From Aquaticitalea lipolytica (GTDB lineage Bacteria; Bacteroidota; Bacteroidia; Flavobacteriales; Flavobacteriaceae): a DNA stretch of 64,000 nucleotides. This document shows, piece after piece, positions 1-9,768 of this stretch (position 1 is its first letter; the number at the start of each line of letters is the position of its first letter). Position numbers and translations under genes: made by a program. The stretch is taken from assembly GCF_014641635.1 (NCBI RefSeq), contig NZ_BMIC01000001.1, forward strand, positions 496,001 through 560,000, written 5' to 3'. The notes beneath the pieces were generated by a model. It was not told where the DNA came from. It made no database searches and saw only the letters and a list, made by a program, of their open reading frames with translations.

Positions 1-773
1 AATTTTATAAAAAAAATTTCTTTAGATAAATTTTGATTTACATCTTCTATACCACAGTTTTCTCCACTACCATCTAATCCAATATTAATTACCAGACTTT
101 TAGTTACAAATAAACCTAGCCCATTCTTTATAAATACTGAGTAGTACCATTTAATTGCCCAAGATTTTGGGTTGTTAATCATAGATGCAAAATCATAATT
201 AGCAAAGTTGAATCTATTCATTAAAAAATTATGGTTTTGAATTAAATCTTTATACTCGATGTCATGCTGAAAACAATCCCATTTTTCTTTCCAAGTTGCC
301 CATCCCCATGAACTCGTAGCAAGAGGACATAAAAATGTATCTGAAATATTGAAATCAATTGGAAATTGATATCCATTTATTGAATATACATTTGAAGCAT
401 TTTTATAGATCTCTAACCCTTCATTACAATAGGTTAAAAATTGAGGTGAAGTAATTAAATCGTCCTCTAAAACAATAATGCGTCCATATTTATTAATTAC
501 AGTTGTTATTCCATCTATAACATTTTTGGCTAAGCCTAAATTATCATCTCTTTGAATAACCACAACTTCTTTACACCATTGTTTAGATTTAACTAGCTGA
601 CTAATTTCATTTATTTTTTTTAAATCCTCTTCTGAAGCATCTTTTTTCGGTCCATCGCAATATATATAAAGCACACTTTTATCTGCAAGATTATTTAATG
701 CTAGCGCATTTAAAGTTTGCTCGGTATGCCAAGGACGATTATAAACAAAAAGAACTATTGGTGCTAGGTTCAT
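1..773 (-). CDS. Glycosyltransferase (GT2/GNT-I-like), partial
   Basis: The gene is open at the window's left edge, so its C-terminus is missing. It starts at the ATG complementary to 771-773, directly after the stop codon of the upstream FkbM gene, which indicates tight translational coupling. The N-terminus reads APIVLFVYNRPWHTEQTL, the nucleotide-sugar-binding strand of GT-A folds. It is followed by YCDGPKK, NLGLAKNVIDGI, an acidic VLEDDL motif that would hold the metal and sugar nucleotide, and a SSWGWATWKEKW aromatic motif, all typical of the sugar transferases of bacterial surface-polysaccharide loci. It probably adds one sugar to the lipid-linked repeat unit on the inner face of the cytoplasmic membrane. 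Donor and acceptor cannot be told. Confidence 0.85.
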   Translation of the reverse strand, partial: MNLAPIVLFVYNRPWHTEQTLNALALNNLADKSVLYIYCDGPKKDASEEDLKKINEISQLVKSKQWCKEVVVIQRDDNLGLAKNVIDGITTVINKYGRIIVLEDDLITSPQFLTYCNEGLEIYKNASNVYSINGYQFPIDFNISDTFLCPLATSSWGWATWKEKWDCFQHDIEYKDLIQNHNFLMNRFNFANYDFASMINNPKSWAIKWYYSVFIKNGLGLFVTKSLVINIGLDGSGENCGIEDVNQNLSKEIFFIK

Positions 774-1520
774 TTACTTTTTATTGTCTTTAAAGAAAAG
801 TGTGTTAAATGTTTTAGCCACTAAAATATAGTCATTAATAATCAAAAATTTATACAAATCACTCTTAGAAGGCAAATCGGCAAGTGAATTTTTATTTAAA
901 TCTTCAACTAAAAGAAAAGAAGGTCTGTATTTTTTCCAATCATTAGATTCTACGACTTCTAAATCAAACCCTTCGACATCAATTGTCATAAAATCAATAT
1001 TTTGATTTTTACCTAAATGTTTATCAAGTACTTGCTTTAATGGATAAGTATTAACCTTCCTCTTTTCTATTATTCTATAGTTTTGCAATCCATCCTTTTT
1101 TAAGGCTTCAGTTTCAGAAAAAGTATTTAATGCAGGTTCGTTAAACATATAATACAATAATTCACTTTCTTTTTTAGAGATGCCTATTTCAAGATTTATA
1201 TCATTTGGTCTTTCTTTATTAAATGCAACCATACTTCCTGGCAAAGCATCTATATTAATACCTCGCCAATCTTTTTTATAAAAACTATATGTATTTGAAA
1301 ATCGTCTAGGATGGTGTGCACCAACATCTACATAAAACCCATTTTCTTTATTGCTAAAAAAACGATTTAAAATTAAATCTTCACCTTCTTGAGAGTATGA
1401 TAAATTAGAAAACGCTAAACTATTTTCATATTGATTAATAGCTTGCTGTCTAAAATAGTTTTTTACTTTTTTAGGTGTTAATACATTTAAAAGTTTCTTT
1501 AAAATCTTCATTAAAAACAA
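774..1520 (-). CDS. FkbM family methyltransferase
   Basis: SAM-dependent O-methyltransferase of the FkbM family, 248 residues. The SAM-binding motif is YVDVGAHHP at about 63-71, preceded by SYSQEGEDLILNRFF. The second family motif, FMTIDVEGFDLEVV, is at about 177-190. FkbM enzymes in polysaccharide loci usually methylate sugar hydroxyls. The gene lies 2 bases after the upstream methyltransferase and touches the downstream glycosyltransferase, so it is co-translated within the operon. An internal Met at residue 4 is an alternative start. The family call is firm; the substrate is unknown. Confidence 0.88.
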   Translation of the reverse strand: MFLMKILKKLLNVLTPKKVKNYFRQQAINQYENSLAFSNLSYSQEGEDLILNRFFSNKENGFYVDVGAHHPRRFSNTYSFYKKDWRGINIDALPGSMVAFNKERPNDINLEIGISKKESELLYYMFNEPALNTFSETEALKKDGLQNYRIIEKRKVNTYPLKQVLDKHLGKNQNIDFMTIDVEGFDLEVVESNDWKKYRPSFLLVEDLNKNSLADLPSKSDLYKFLIINDYILVAKTFNTLFFKDNKK

Positions 1521-1522
1521 CG

Positions 1523-2215
1523 TTAAAAACCTCCACCAATTGGTATTGTTGGCTGAATAGTTATTGGATTAAAATTAAACTCACGATGCATAAAAATACT
1601 TGTCGTCCAAGTATAATCGTTAATTGGACCTAAGCCATGAAAGTCTACTTCTATAAATCCTAGATCTCTAAATGTGTTAGCTATTTCTGGGTGTCGATCA
1701 CTATTATCTAAAATAATTAAACCTCCATTATTTAGCATTTTAGTAGCCTCTTTTGAGCAAGCCTCTCTTTTAACTCCATCAATCAATATTATATCAAATT
1801 TCACATTAAACTCTTTAGGTTTAAGTTCATAATCAGTGTCAGCAAAAACTAATGTTTGGTTTTTAATTTTAAACTGTTTAACTTTTTCATACCATTCTAT
1901 ATTGTGATCTATTGAATATAATTCTTTTACTCTTTGAGCAAAAAACAATGATGAATTACCTGAACCCCATTCTAACATGATTTTATTAGATAAGTCTAAC
2001 TGACGTAAATAATCAATTGAAGGGTAAGTGAACCATGGTATTGGATTATTATTTGCATTAATAGCCTCTTGCTTATTTTTGCTTAAAAGGTGTCCATAAT
2101 CAATTTCTAAAATAGTACTAGCTTTAGTATATATTAAGCCTTTAGGATTGTTCTTAATTATCTTAAATCCAATTTGTTTTAAAATGTTATTGATGCTTTT
2201 TTTAATGAAATTCAT
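1523..2215 (-). CDS. Class I SAM-dependent methyltransferase
   Basis: Protein of 230 residues with a Rossmann-type SAM site, LEWGSGNSSLFFA at about 81-93, followed by the acidic SIDHN strand end. Further on are FDIILIDG and a GGLIILDNSD strand, the layout of small-molecule methyltransferases. It overlaps the 3' end of the upstream wzt-like gene by 14 bases, so translation is probably coupled. Context suggests methylation of a capsule sugar or of a chain-terminating residue. In ABC-exported O-antigens terminal methylation can set chain length and be read by the Wzt C-domain, but that role is only an inference here. Confidence 0.8.
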   Translation of the reverse strand: MNFIKKSINNILKQIGFKIIKNNPKGLIYTKASTILEIDYGHLLSKNKQEAINANNNPIPWFTYPSIDYLRQLDLSNKIMLEWGSGNSSLFFAQRVKELYSIDHNIEWYEKVKQFKIKNQTLVFADTDYELKPKEFNVKFDIILIDGVKREACSKEATKMLNNGGLIILDNSDRHPEIANTFRDLGFIEVDFHGLGPINDYTWTTSIFMHREFNFNPITIQPTIPIGGGF

Positions 2216-3482
2216 GTTTAATTAAGATATGGCCTTGGTTATTTTGTATTATACGCCCTGTGTTAAAAAAGTCTCCGTTTTCTACTTCAAAAGATCCTGC
2301 ATTTATAACCCAATCAGAAATATTCTGATCTTCACTTGCAAACAATGTAAAGTGATACATACCAGCTTGAAAAGGAATTACAGGAACATAAATTTTAATT
2401 AATTTGGTTTCTTGAGGCGCAAAACTTATTTCTTGGTTTGTTAAATCGTTACTAAAGATAGTTATGCGTCTGGCATGATCATCATCAATTCCAACTGAAA
2501 CTCTAATAGAATGTAAGTTTACATCAGAATTATTTTTTAACTCCACAACCATTTTATAAGAAGAACCTGACTGAATTAATTGAACTTTTTCTTCATTTGC
2601 ATTTTCAAACCAATAGCTTTCAAATTTTAGTTTTCCATTTCCTTCTCTATCTGTTCTTGTAGACAATTCTTTTGATACTTCTTCATTTCTAAATTTTTTA
2701 AGATAATATGAAATCATATCTTCAGTATAACCAACAGCATCCACAGTACCATTATCTAAAAGCATTACTCGTGTACACAAACTTTTAACTGCAGCCATAT
2801 TATGACTTACAAACAACACTGTACGTCCATCGCCTTTAGAAATATCTTGCATTTTACCAATAGCCTTTTTTTGAAACTCAGCATCACCTACAGCCAAAAC
2901 CTCATCAACAATTAAAATATCTGGCTCTAAATGTGCTGCTACTGCAAAAGCTAAACGTACTCGCATTCCAGAAGAATAGCGTTTAACAGGTGTATCTATA
3001 TAACGCTCACAACCAGAAAACTCAACTATTTCATCTATTTTAGAACTAATCTCAGATTTGGTCATTCCTAAAATAGCTCCGTTTAAATATATATTTTCTT
3101 TACCTGTTAACTCTGGATGAAACCCTGTGCCAACTTCTAACAATGACGCTATACGTCCTTTAGTTTTTATTTCGCCAGTGGTAGGACTTGTTACTCTTGA
3201 GAGTATTTTTAGTAATGTAGATTTTCCAGCTCCATTTTTACCAATAATACCTAAAACCTCTCCTCTTTTTACTTCAAAATTAATGTCTTTTAACGCCCAA
3301 ACATACTCTGACTCACCTTTAGTACTTCTATCATTTGTGTCTCCAATTTTTAAAAAAGGGTCTTCTTTACCTCTTACTTTACTCCACCATCTTTTAAGAT
3401 CATTACCTAGTGTTCCTGTACCGATTAAGCCTAAACGATATTGTTTTGAAATATTTGTTGCTTTAAGAATTATATCGTCCAT
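2202..3482 (-). CDS. wzt: Polysaccharide ABC exporter ATP-binding protein (Wzt-like)
   Basis: ATPase subunit of a polysaccharide/O-antigen ABC exporter, 426 residues. Walker A is GIIGKNGAGKST at about 78-89, the ABC signature is RYSSGMRVRLAF at about 168-179, and Walker B is ILIVDEVLAVGD at about 189-200. About 150 residues beyond the nucleotide-binding domain form a beta-rich C-terminal region like the Wzt_C carbohydrate-binding domain, which in known systems recognises the finished chain. It is one base from the permease gene, with which it would assemble at the inner membrane. Membership of the family is clear; the exported polymer is unknown. Confidence 0.92.
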   Translation of the reverse strand: MDDIILKATNISKQYRLGLIGTGTLGNDLKRWWSKVRGKEDPFLKIGDTNDRSTKGESEYVWALKDINFEVKRGEVLGIIGKNGAGKSTLLKILSRVTSPTTGEIKTKGRIASLLEVGTGFHPELTGKENIYLNGAILGMTKSEISSKIDEIVEFSGCERYIDTPVKRYSSGMRVRLAFAVAAHLEPDILIVDEVLAVGDAEFQKKAIGKMQDISKGDGRTVLFVSHNMAAVKSLCTRVMLLDNGTVDAVGYTEDMISYYLKKFRNEEVSKELSTRTDREGNGKLKFESYWFENANEEKVQLIQSGSSYKMVVELKNNSDVNLHSIRVSVGIDDDHARRITIFSNDLTNQEISFAPQETKLIKIYVPVIPFQAGMYHFTLFASEDQNISDWVINAGSFEVENGDFFNTGRIIQNNQGHILIKHEFH

Positions 3483-3483
3483 A

Positions 3484-4359
3484 TTAAACAGTATCTATAA
3501 AACTTTTTTCTGTTCTATTGAACACAATTAAACCAAGAATAAATACAATAACACTTATTACTGTAACATAAATCATATCGCTAATTTGCACATTACCTGT
3601 ATTAAGCATCATGTTTCTAAAGGCTTCAACAATAACAGCTATTGGGTTGTATTCTACTAACCAAGCATATTCAGGTAGTTTTTCTTTAAAATAGCTTATT
3701 GGATACATCACTGCCGAACCATACATAAGTAATTGTACACCAAATGTGACTAAAAAGGTTAAATCTCTATACTTTGTGGTCATTGATGAGATTATCATTC
3801 CGAGTCCCAAACCTAAAATTCCCATTAAAACAATAAGAAAAGGTAAAAAAACAATGGTTTTTTGAGGTGATACTTGTGAAGCTTCAAGTGTAAAAAAAAC
3901 ATAGTAAATATAAAATGCTATAAATACCAATAATTGTATAACTAACTTTAACAGGTTAGAAAATACAAGCGACATTGGCATTATAACACGAGGAAAATAT
4001 ACTTTACCAAAAATATTTTCATTCCTTTTAAATGTATTGGAAGTCCCTGTTAAACACTCTTTAAAATAATTCCATGAGGTTATTCCTGCTAAATTGAATA
4101 AAAAAGCTGGCACACCATTTCCTGTTGGTATATTAGCTAAATTATTAAATATTAAAGTAAATATTACCGAAGTGAATAGTGGCTGAATTATATACCATAA
4201 AGGACCTAAAATGGTTTGCTTGTAAACAGTAACAATATCTCTTTTTACAAATAGAAATAGCAAATCTCTATATCGCCAAATTTCATTAAAATTAAGATCT
4301 ATTAATTTTTTTTTTGAAGATATAGTATATAACCACTGATTTTCCTTTGTGGGACTCAA
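3484..4359 (-). CDS. wzm: Polysaccharide ABC exporter permease (Wzm-like)
   Basis: Integral membrane protein of 291 residues in the ABC-2 transporter family. The N-terminal cytoplasmic stretch IWRYRDLLFLFVKRDIVTVYKQTILGPLWYIIQP is diagnostic of Wzm/KpsM/TagG-like permeases (residues given only in part here). About six hydrophobic helices follow, including VIFTLIFNNL, LVIQLLVFIAFYIYYVFF and a C-terminal VTVISVIVFILGLIVF. It would form a dimeric channel with the adjacent Wzt-like ATPase and move a lipid-linked polysaccharide across the inner membrane. A 69-base gap without visible signals separates it from the upstream epimerase gene. Confidence 0.92.
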   Translation of the reverse strand: MSPTKENQWLYTISSKKKLIDLNFNEIWRYRDLLFLFVKRDIVTVYKQTILGPLWYIIQPLFTSVIFTLIFNNLANIPTGNGVPAFLFNLAGITSWNYFKECLTGTSNTFKRNENIFGKVYFPRVIMPMSLVFSNLLKLVIQLLVFIAFYIYYVFFTLEASQVSPQKTIVFLPFLIVLMGILGLGLGMIISSMTTKYRDLTFLVTFGVQLLMYGSAVMYPISYFKEKLPEYAWLVEYNPIAVIVEAFRNMMLNTGNVQISDMIYVTVISVIVFILGLIVFNRTEKSFIDTV

Positions 4360-4428
4360 AGTTTCATAATTTTAAATTGATAAGGCTAATATAATAAATA
4401 AGAAACTTTATTTATTGAAGATTAGGTA

Positions 4429-5415
4429 TTAAGTATGCTTTACAAAATAATCCCAAGTGATTTTTAACCCTTCACGAACTGTGAATTGCGGTTTATAGCT
4501 CAACAATTTTTCTGCTTTAGAAATATCAGCCAATGAATCTCTCACATCGCCTTGACGTTCAGGACCATATTCTGCTTCTAAATTAGAGTTTGCTGCATTT
4601 TTTAATGAGTCCCATAAATAATTTACACTAATACGCTCACCACAGGCTACATTAAAAACTTGATTACTAGCAGTTTTTGGTGCAAAAAAACCTCTAATAT
4701 TTGCTTGTACTGCATTATCAACAAAAGTAAAATCGCGTGTTTGCTCACCATCACCATTTATTTTTGGTGCATTATTATCTTTTAGAGCTTGCATAAATAA
4801 TGGAATTACAGCAGCGTAAGCTCCATTTGGGCTTTGTTTTGGTCCAAATACATTAAAGTAACGTAAGCCTATAACGTCTGTATTATAGGTTTTTCCAAAT
4901 ACATCTGCATACAACTCATTTACATATTTAGTTACTGCATATGGAGATAATGGTTTACCTATATTATCTTCAACTTTAGGAAGTGCTTTGCTATCGCCAT
5001 AAGTAGAACTTGAAGCGGCATAAATCATACGCTTAACTGAAGTGCTTTCTTTTAAGGCAATCATCATGTTTAAAAACCCAGAAATATTAACATCATTAGT
5101 TGTTGCTGGATCATTTATAGACCTTGGCACAGAACCTAAAGCAGCTTGATGCGTAACATAGTCTATATCTATCATTGCATCTTTACAGGTTTGTAAATCA
5201 CGAATATCTCCTTCTATAAGTTCAAAAGATGGATTGGCTTTAAACTCTGCTAAATTTTCTCTGTATCCATTAGAAAAATTGTCCAGTACTCTTACTAGTT
5301 TGGCATTATTCTTTAATAAATATTCAACTATATTAGAGCCAATAAAGCCTCCTCCTCCAGTTACTAGAAATTTTAATTTTGATAAATCTGTATTATGATA
5401 ATTGTTTGTGTACAT
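4429..5415 (-). CDS. NAD-dependent UDP-HexNAc epimerase (TviC/WbpP-like SDR)
   Basis: Extended short-chain dehydrogenase of 328 residues. The N-terminal NAD site is VTGGGGFIGSNIVEYLL at about 18-34, the catalytic pair is in SPYAVTKYVNELYAD, and SSSTYGDSKALPK supplies the usual Ser/Thr. It matches the family of UDP-GlcNAc 4-epimerases WbpP and TviC. It overlaps the nucleotide-sugar dehydrogenase gene by one base. That pairing is the known TviB/TviC (WbpO/WbpP) arrangement that makes UDP-GalNAcA from UDP-GlcNAc. The family is secure; the exact sugar is inferred from the neighbour. Confidence 0.88.
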   Translation of the reverse strand: MYTNNYHNTDLSKLKFLVTGGGGFIGSNIVEYLLKNNAKLVRVLDNFSNGYRENLAEFKANPSFELIEGDIRDLQTCKDAMIDIDYVTHQAALGSVPRSINDPATTNDVNISGFLNMMIALKESTSVKRMIYAASSSTYGDSKALPKVEDNIGKPLSPYAVTKYVNELYADVFGKTYNTDVIGLRYFNVFGPKQSPNGAYAAVIPLFMQALKDNNAPKINGDGEQTRDFTFVDNAVQANIRGFFAPKTASNQVFNVACGERISVNYLWDSLKNAANSNLEAEYGPERQGDVRDSLADISKAEKLLSYKPQFTVREGLKITWDYFVKHT

Positions 5416-6707
5416 TATAATCTTGCGTCAGATTGATTACTTGGAAGTAATGATTTTACATCAAAAACAACTCCTATATCAGACTTTAATTTAGTTATAT
5501 CTAATTCTAAAAACTCATTGTGAGATACTGCTAATACAATGGCATTGTAATCTTTTTTTAATTCTTCTGAGGTAGTAATTAAATCTAAACCATACTCATG
5601 TTTAACTTCTTCAGCAGAAGCCCAAGGATCAAAAACATCTACATTTACGTCATAAGTTTTAAATTCTTTAATAATATCTATAACTCTTGAGTTTCTTATA
5701 TCTGGACAGTTTTCTTTAAATGTAATTCCTAAAACTAAAGCGTTTGAGTTTTTTATAGTTGCCCCTTTTTTAATCATCATTTTAACCGTTTCTTGAGCAA
5801 CATATCCACCCATACTATCGTTCATTTTTCGACCAGCTAAAATAATTTCAGGATTATACCCTGTTTCAATTGCTTTTTGAGCTAAATAGTAAGGATCTAC
5901 ACCAATACAGTGACCTCCAACTAAACCTGGTGAAAAGTTAATAAAATTCCATTTTGTTCCAGCGGCTTCTAAAACGGCTTTTGTATCTATATCTAGCAAA
6001 CGGAAAATTTTAGACAACTCGTTAACAAAAGCTATATTAATGTCTCTTTGTGAGTTTTCAATGACCTTTGCTGCTTCTGCCACTTTTATTGAAGGTGCTT
6101 TATGAGTTCCTGCTGTAATTATAGATTTGTATAATTGATCTACTTGTTCGGCAATTTCTGGTGTTGAACCAGAAGTAACTTTTAATATTTTGGTAACTGT
6201 ATGTTTTTTATCTCCTGGATTTATTCGTTCTGGTGAATATCCAGCAAAAAAGTCTTTATTAAATTTTAAATTTGAAACCTCTTCTAAAATAGGCACACAA
6301 ACATCTTCAGTAACACCAGGATACACTGTAGATTCGTAGATAACAATATCTCCTTTTTTTAATACTTTACCAACCGTTTCACTTGCTTTTACTAAAGGTG
6401 TAAAAACTGGTTTATTTAAAGCATCAGTTGGAGTAGGCACTGTAATGATATAAATGTTAGAAGACTCTAAATCTTTAGGATTGTTAGACACTAGCAAACC
6501 TTTTTTAGAATCATGGCTTGATGTTAAAACAGATTTTAAATCTGAATTATCTACTTCTAATGTTCTATCTATTCCTTGTTTAAGTTCATCAATACGTTTT
6601 TGATTGATATCGAAACCTGTTACGTGATATTTTTTTGAAAATTCAACTGCTAACGGAAGTCCAACATAGCCAAGTCCAATAACAGTAATTTTGTTTGTAA
6701 AACTCAT
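5415..6707 (-). CDS. Nucleotide sugar dehydrogenase (TviB/WbpO-like)
   Basis: UDP-HexNAc 6-dehydrogenase of the UDP-glucose/GDP-mannose dehydrogenase superfamily, 430 residues. The N-terminal NAD site is VIGLGYVGLPLAVEF at 9-23. The hinge helix carries AEAAKVIENSQRDINIAF, and the catalytic Cys lies in GLVGGHCIGVDPYYL at about residue 267. The C-terminal domain has NSRVIDIIKEF and VFDPWA. It would oxidise C6 of a UDP-N-acetylhexosamine to the uronic acid, giving the polymer a negative charge. It is 3 bases from the sugar transferase gene and overlaps the epimerase gene, consistent with one pathway. Confidence 0.9.
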   Translation of the reverse strand: MSFTNKITVIGLGYVGLPLAVEFSKKYHVTGFDINQKRIDELKQGIDRTLEVDNSDLKSVLTSSHDSKKGLLVSNNPKDLESSNIYIITVPTPTDALNKPVFTPLVKASETVGKVLKKGDIVIYESTVYPGVTEDVCVPILEEVSNLKFNKDFFAGYSPERINPGDKKHTVTKILKVTSGSTPEIAEQVDQLYKSIITAGTHKAPSIKVAEAAKVIENSQRDINIAFVNELSKIFRLLDIDTKAVLEAAGTKWNFINFSPGLVGGHCIGVDPYYLAQKAIETGYNPEIILAGRKMNDSMGGYVAQETVKMMIKKGATIKNSNALVLGITFKENCPDIRNSRVIDIIKEFKTYDVNVDVFDPWASAEEVKHEYGLDLITTSEELKKDYNAIVLAVSHNEFLELDITKLKSDIGVVFDVKSLLPSNQSDARL

Positions 6708-6710
6708 TAT

Positions 6711-7298
6711 TTAATTTGTAATTGATTGAATTATATACTTCAAATCTAAATAAAAACTCCAATTTTTAATGTACATTTTATTTATTTCTACCTTATCTTT
6801 CCAAATAATCGTTCTATTGTAATTTTCAGGGTCAACTTGTTGAGACAAAAGCACTTCTTCGTTTTTATACTTAATAGTTGCTGGACCAGTTACACCTGGC
6901 TTTATTTCTAAAATTATTCTGTCTTCACCTTCTAAAACATCAGCGAAACCTTCAATATCTGGTCGCGGACCAACAAAGCTCATATCTCCCTTTATCACAT
7001 TAAATAATTGTGGGAGTTCATCAAGTTTATATCGTCTTAAAAATTTACCAAATGAAGTAGCACTTTTATCTAAAGAACCCAATCTGTGTGGTTCATTTTT
7101 TAATGTTCGTATTTTAAAAATATTGAACAATTTTCCATATTGACCAACTCTGTATTGAGAAAAAATTCCATACTCTTTAGTGTCAACTGAAGCAATAATA
7201 ACAAATATAAACAGAGGGATAATTATAATAGGAATAAGTAATATTGCTAAAATTAAATCGAATATTCGCTTAACTTTTTTATCTGTTTCTGTAATCAA
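6711..7298 (-). CDS. Initiating sugar-1-phosphate transferase
   Basis: Short bacterial sugar transferase of 195 residues, of the PglC/WbaP catalytic-core type without the extra N-terminal membrane domain of WbaP or WcaJ. One hydrophobic re-entrant segment lies near the N-terminus (LILAILLIPIIIIPLFIFVIIA). It is followed by LFNIFKIRTL, LRRYKLDELPQLFNVIKGDM and SFVGPRPD, the core motifs that place a sugar-1-phosphate on undecaprenyl phosphate. This is normally the first committed step of repeat-unit assembly. The gene is 7 bases after the wzc-like gene. Confidence 0.9.
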   Translation of the reverse strand: MITETDKKVKRIFDLILAILLIPIIIIPLFIFVIIASVDTKEYGIFSQYRVGQYGKLFNIFKIRTLKNEPHRLGSLDKSATSFGKFLRRYKLDELPQLFNVIKGDMSFVGPRPDIEGFADVLEGEDRIILEIKPGVTGPATIKYKNEEVLLSQQVDPENYNRTIIWKDKVEINKMYIKNWSFYLDLKYIIQSITN

Positions 7299-7305
7299 AA
7301 AGCAT

Positions 7306-9756
7306 CTATTTTTTATTCAACTTAAAAAATGATTTCATTTTATTTAATAACGACTGTTTTGAGTCGTCTTCATGATATCCATAGCCATAACCGTAGCCGT
7401 AGCCGTAACCATAACCATAACTTTGATTCTTTTTATGTGAATAGTAATTAAATAAGAAACTAATGTTTTTTACTTCTCCTCTTTTGTACTTATCATTAAT
7501 TAAGGAAAGCATTTCTTTTTTTGTGTAATTCTGTCTAACCATATATACTGTGGCATCTGCATATTCTACTAATTCAACAGCATCTGTTACCAAACCTAAT
7601 GGAGGTGAATCTAGAACTATTATATCATAAGTCTTTTTTAACTCATTTATAAAAACATCCATACGATCGCTCATTAACAATTCTGATGGATTTGGAGGAA
7701 TTGGTCCAGATGTGATTACATCTAGATTTTTAACCTGAGTTGTTTGTGTTATCTCATTAAGTGTTTTGTCTCCAATTAAATAATTGACCACTCCAATTTC
7801 ATTATTTACAAAGAAGTCGTCGAATATTTTTGGTTTTCTTAAATCTAAACCTACTAATACAGTTTTCTTATCTGTTAAAGCAAAAACTGAAGCAATATTT
7901 ATTGAGCAAAATGTTTTTCCTTCTCCACTGATAGATGAAGTAACTAAAACGGTTTTAGTACCTTCAATATTTTGACTTTTATACATAAACTGTAAGCTCG
8001 ATCGAACAACCCTAAACGCTTCAGATATAGCAGATTTAGGATTATTTATTACTGCTAGATTACCTGTGTTTTTATATTTACCTATAATACCCAATACAGG
8101 AATTTTAGATAATTTCTCAATATCAGCTACAGTATGAATATTATTATCTAAAAATGTAATTAGTACTATAAAAGCTAGCGGAATTAATATTCCAACAAAT
8201 ATGGCAATGATATAATTCATCTTTGTGTCAGGACCAATTAAGCCTCCACCAATATCTTTAGCTTCGTCAATAACATTTATATCTGAAACATTAGCTGCTT
8301 TTACAACTGCTGCCTCACCTCTTTTAGCTTGAAAAATATTATATGCTTGATCACTTAAGTTAAACTTTCTCTGAATTTTGAGAAATTTTTGTTGATCTTG
8401 AGGTAATTCACTCAACTTATACTCTAAATTAGCAATTGTATTATTTACAGTGTTTAGTTGTATTCTTAAAGTTCTAACTGTAGAATTGATAGTTTCTAAA
8501 AGCACATTCTTCTCTGCATTAATTCGCCTATCGATATCTTTAAATAAATCTGAACTTTCCTTTGTGGTATATTGAAGTTTTTGCCTTTCGGTTGATAAAT
8601 CTATTATCTTTCTAACACTTGCAACAATATTAGTTTCATTAATACCTGCAGTTGTTGGCGCAGCAATATTGGTGTAATCGGTTTTAGTCAATAAATATTT
8701 CTCTAGAGAGTTTAAATATTCTATTGTAGTATTAATTTCACGCTTTTTAAAATCATACTCTTTTAACTCATCTGAAATCTTACTTCCTTCTGCATCAATA
8801 TTAAAAAGCTTATTTTCTTTTCTAAAAGTGTTCATTTCGTCTTCAACATCTTTTAGCTTTCCTGAAACAGCTGCTAAACTACTATCAATAAACTTAATTG
8901 TTTTAGTAGCATAAAGGTTTTTTCTTTCCAGTTCAGTCTTACTTAAAATCTCTGTTGTAGCATTTAAAAAATCTACAATTTTTGATTTATTAGACCCAGT
9001 TAAAGACAATGTTAAAACAGACGATCCTTTAGAATAAGGTTCAACGGCAATTAAATTTTTATATTGGTTAACTACACCATCAAAATTTAAAAATTGGATA
9101 TAAAATTCAGCACCTTTAACTGGTTTTAATAATTCTCTCCTGTTAATTGTACCATTTAAAAAAGGGAGATTTATTCGCTCTCCAAACCTAAACTTCTTAG
9201 TAAATTCACCTGATGGAATGTTGATAGCTATTTTTTCTTTAGTACTATAGATTTGAGCTTGAGATATATTAGATTCATAAGCAGTAAAAATCTCGAATTC
9301 ATTATCGTTTAAAAATCTAATCCCAATTGGCTGCCCTAATAATTGCCCTTGAGATTTATCTATATCGATTATAAAAGGAGCATTTTTATAAATATCATTT
9401 TTTCTGTATTTACCTTGCTCTAAATATTGAATATAGTATTGAAGCGAATCTAGTACTTTCTCATTATGACTTCTTGTCTTTAAAGTTGTCATAACAGTTT
9501 GAACTTTATTAGTTACTCCTCCCCAATTAAACGAAATACTAGTATTTGATGTAAAAAAAGGATTTTGCTCATTCTCAACAGAAATTAATGAGTTTAGCTT
9601 GTAAATATTCTCTTTCCTTACGTTTTTGTAGTAAGCAATACTTAAACCAATTGCTATGGTTAAAACAAATACTTTCCAATAACTTATTACTTTGAATATA
9701 AATGCTTTTATATCAAAACTAGATTGTAATTCATTAAAATCTATTTCTTCATTCAT
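7306..9756 (-). CDS. wzc: Polysaccharide co-polymerase/tyrosine autokinase (Wzc-like)
   Basis: Inner-membrane protein of 816 residues with a Wzz-type periplasmic domain fused to a BY-kinase. A first membrane helix lies at about 24-45 and a second at about 511-533. The long region between them is predicted coiled coil (DVEDEMNTFRKENKLFN, ERQKLQYTTKESSDLF). The cytoplasmic kinase has Walker A SSISGEGKTFCS near 607-618, Walker A' VLVGLDLRKPKI and Walker B IIVLDSPPLG. The tail, near 779-797, is an alternating Tyr-Gly run of eight tyrosines, the autophosphorylation cluster. It pairs with the upstream Wza-like lipoprotein to control chain assembly and export. Confidence 0.93.
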   Translation of the reverse strand: MNEEIDFNELQSSFDIKAFIFKVISYWKVFVLTIAIGLSIAYYKNVRKENIYKLNSLISVENEQNPFFTSNTSISFNWGGVTNKVQTVMTTLKTRSHNEKVLDSLQYYIQYLEQGKYRKNDIYKNAPFIIDIDKSQGQLLGQPIGIRFLNDNEFEIFTAYESNISQAQIYSTKEKIAINIPSGEFTKKFRFGERINLPFLNGTINRRELLKPVKGAEFYIQFLNFDGVVNQYKNLIAVEPYSKGSSVLTLSLTGSNKSKIVDFLNATTEILSKTELERKNLYATKTIKFIDSSLAAVSGKLKDVEDEMNTFRKENKLFNIDAEGSKISDELKEYDFKKREINTTIEYLNSLEKYLLTKTDYTNIAAPTTAGINETNIVASVRKIIDLSTERQKLQYTTKESSDLFKDIDRRINAEKNVLLETINSTVRTLRIQLNTVNNTIANLEYKLSELPQDQQKFLKIQRKFNLSDQAYNIFQAKRGEAAVVKAANVSDINVIDEAKDIGGGLIGPDTKMNYIIAIFVGILIPLAFIVLITFLDNNIHTVADIEKLSKIPVLGIIGKYKNTGNLAVINNPKSAISEAFRVVRSSLQFMYKSQNIEGTKTVLVTSSISGEGKTFCSINIASVFALTDKKTVLVGLDLRKPKIFDDFFVNNEIGVVNYLIGDKTLNEITQTTQVKNLDVITSGPIPPNPSELLMSDRMDVFINELKKTYDIIVLDSPPLGLVTDAVELVEYADATVYMVRQNYTKKEMLSLINDKYKRGEVKNISFLFNYYSHKKNQSYGYGYGYGYGYGYGYHEDDSKQSLLNKMKSFFKLNKK

Positions 9757-9768
9757 GGTTTAAAAGCA

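Noticed and set aside
3127-3531. Plus-strand frame of 134 codons antisense to the wzt-like gene
   Set aside because: Fully covered by a clear ABC ATPase on the other strand and has no family features.
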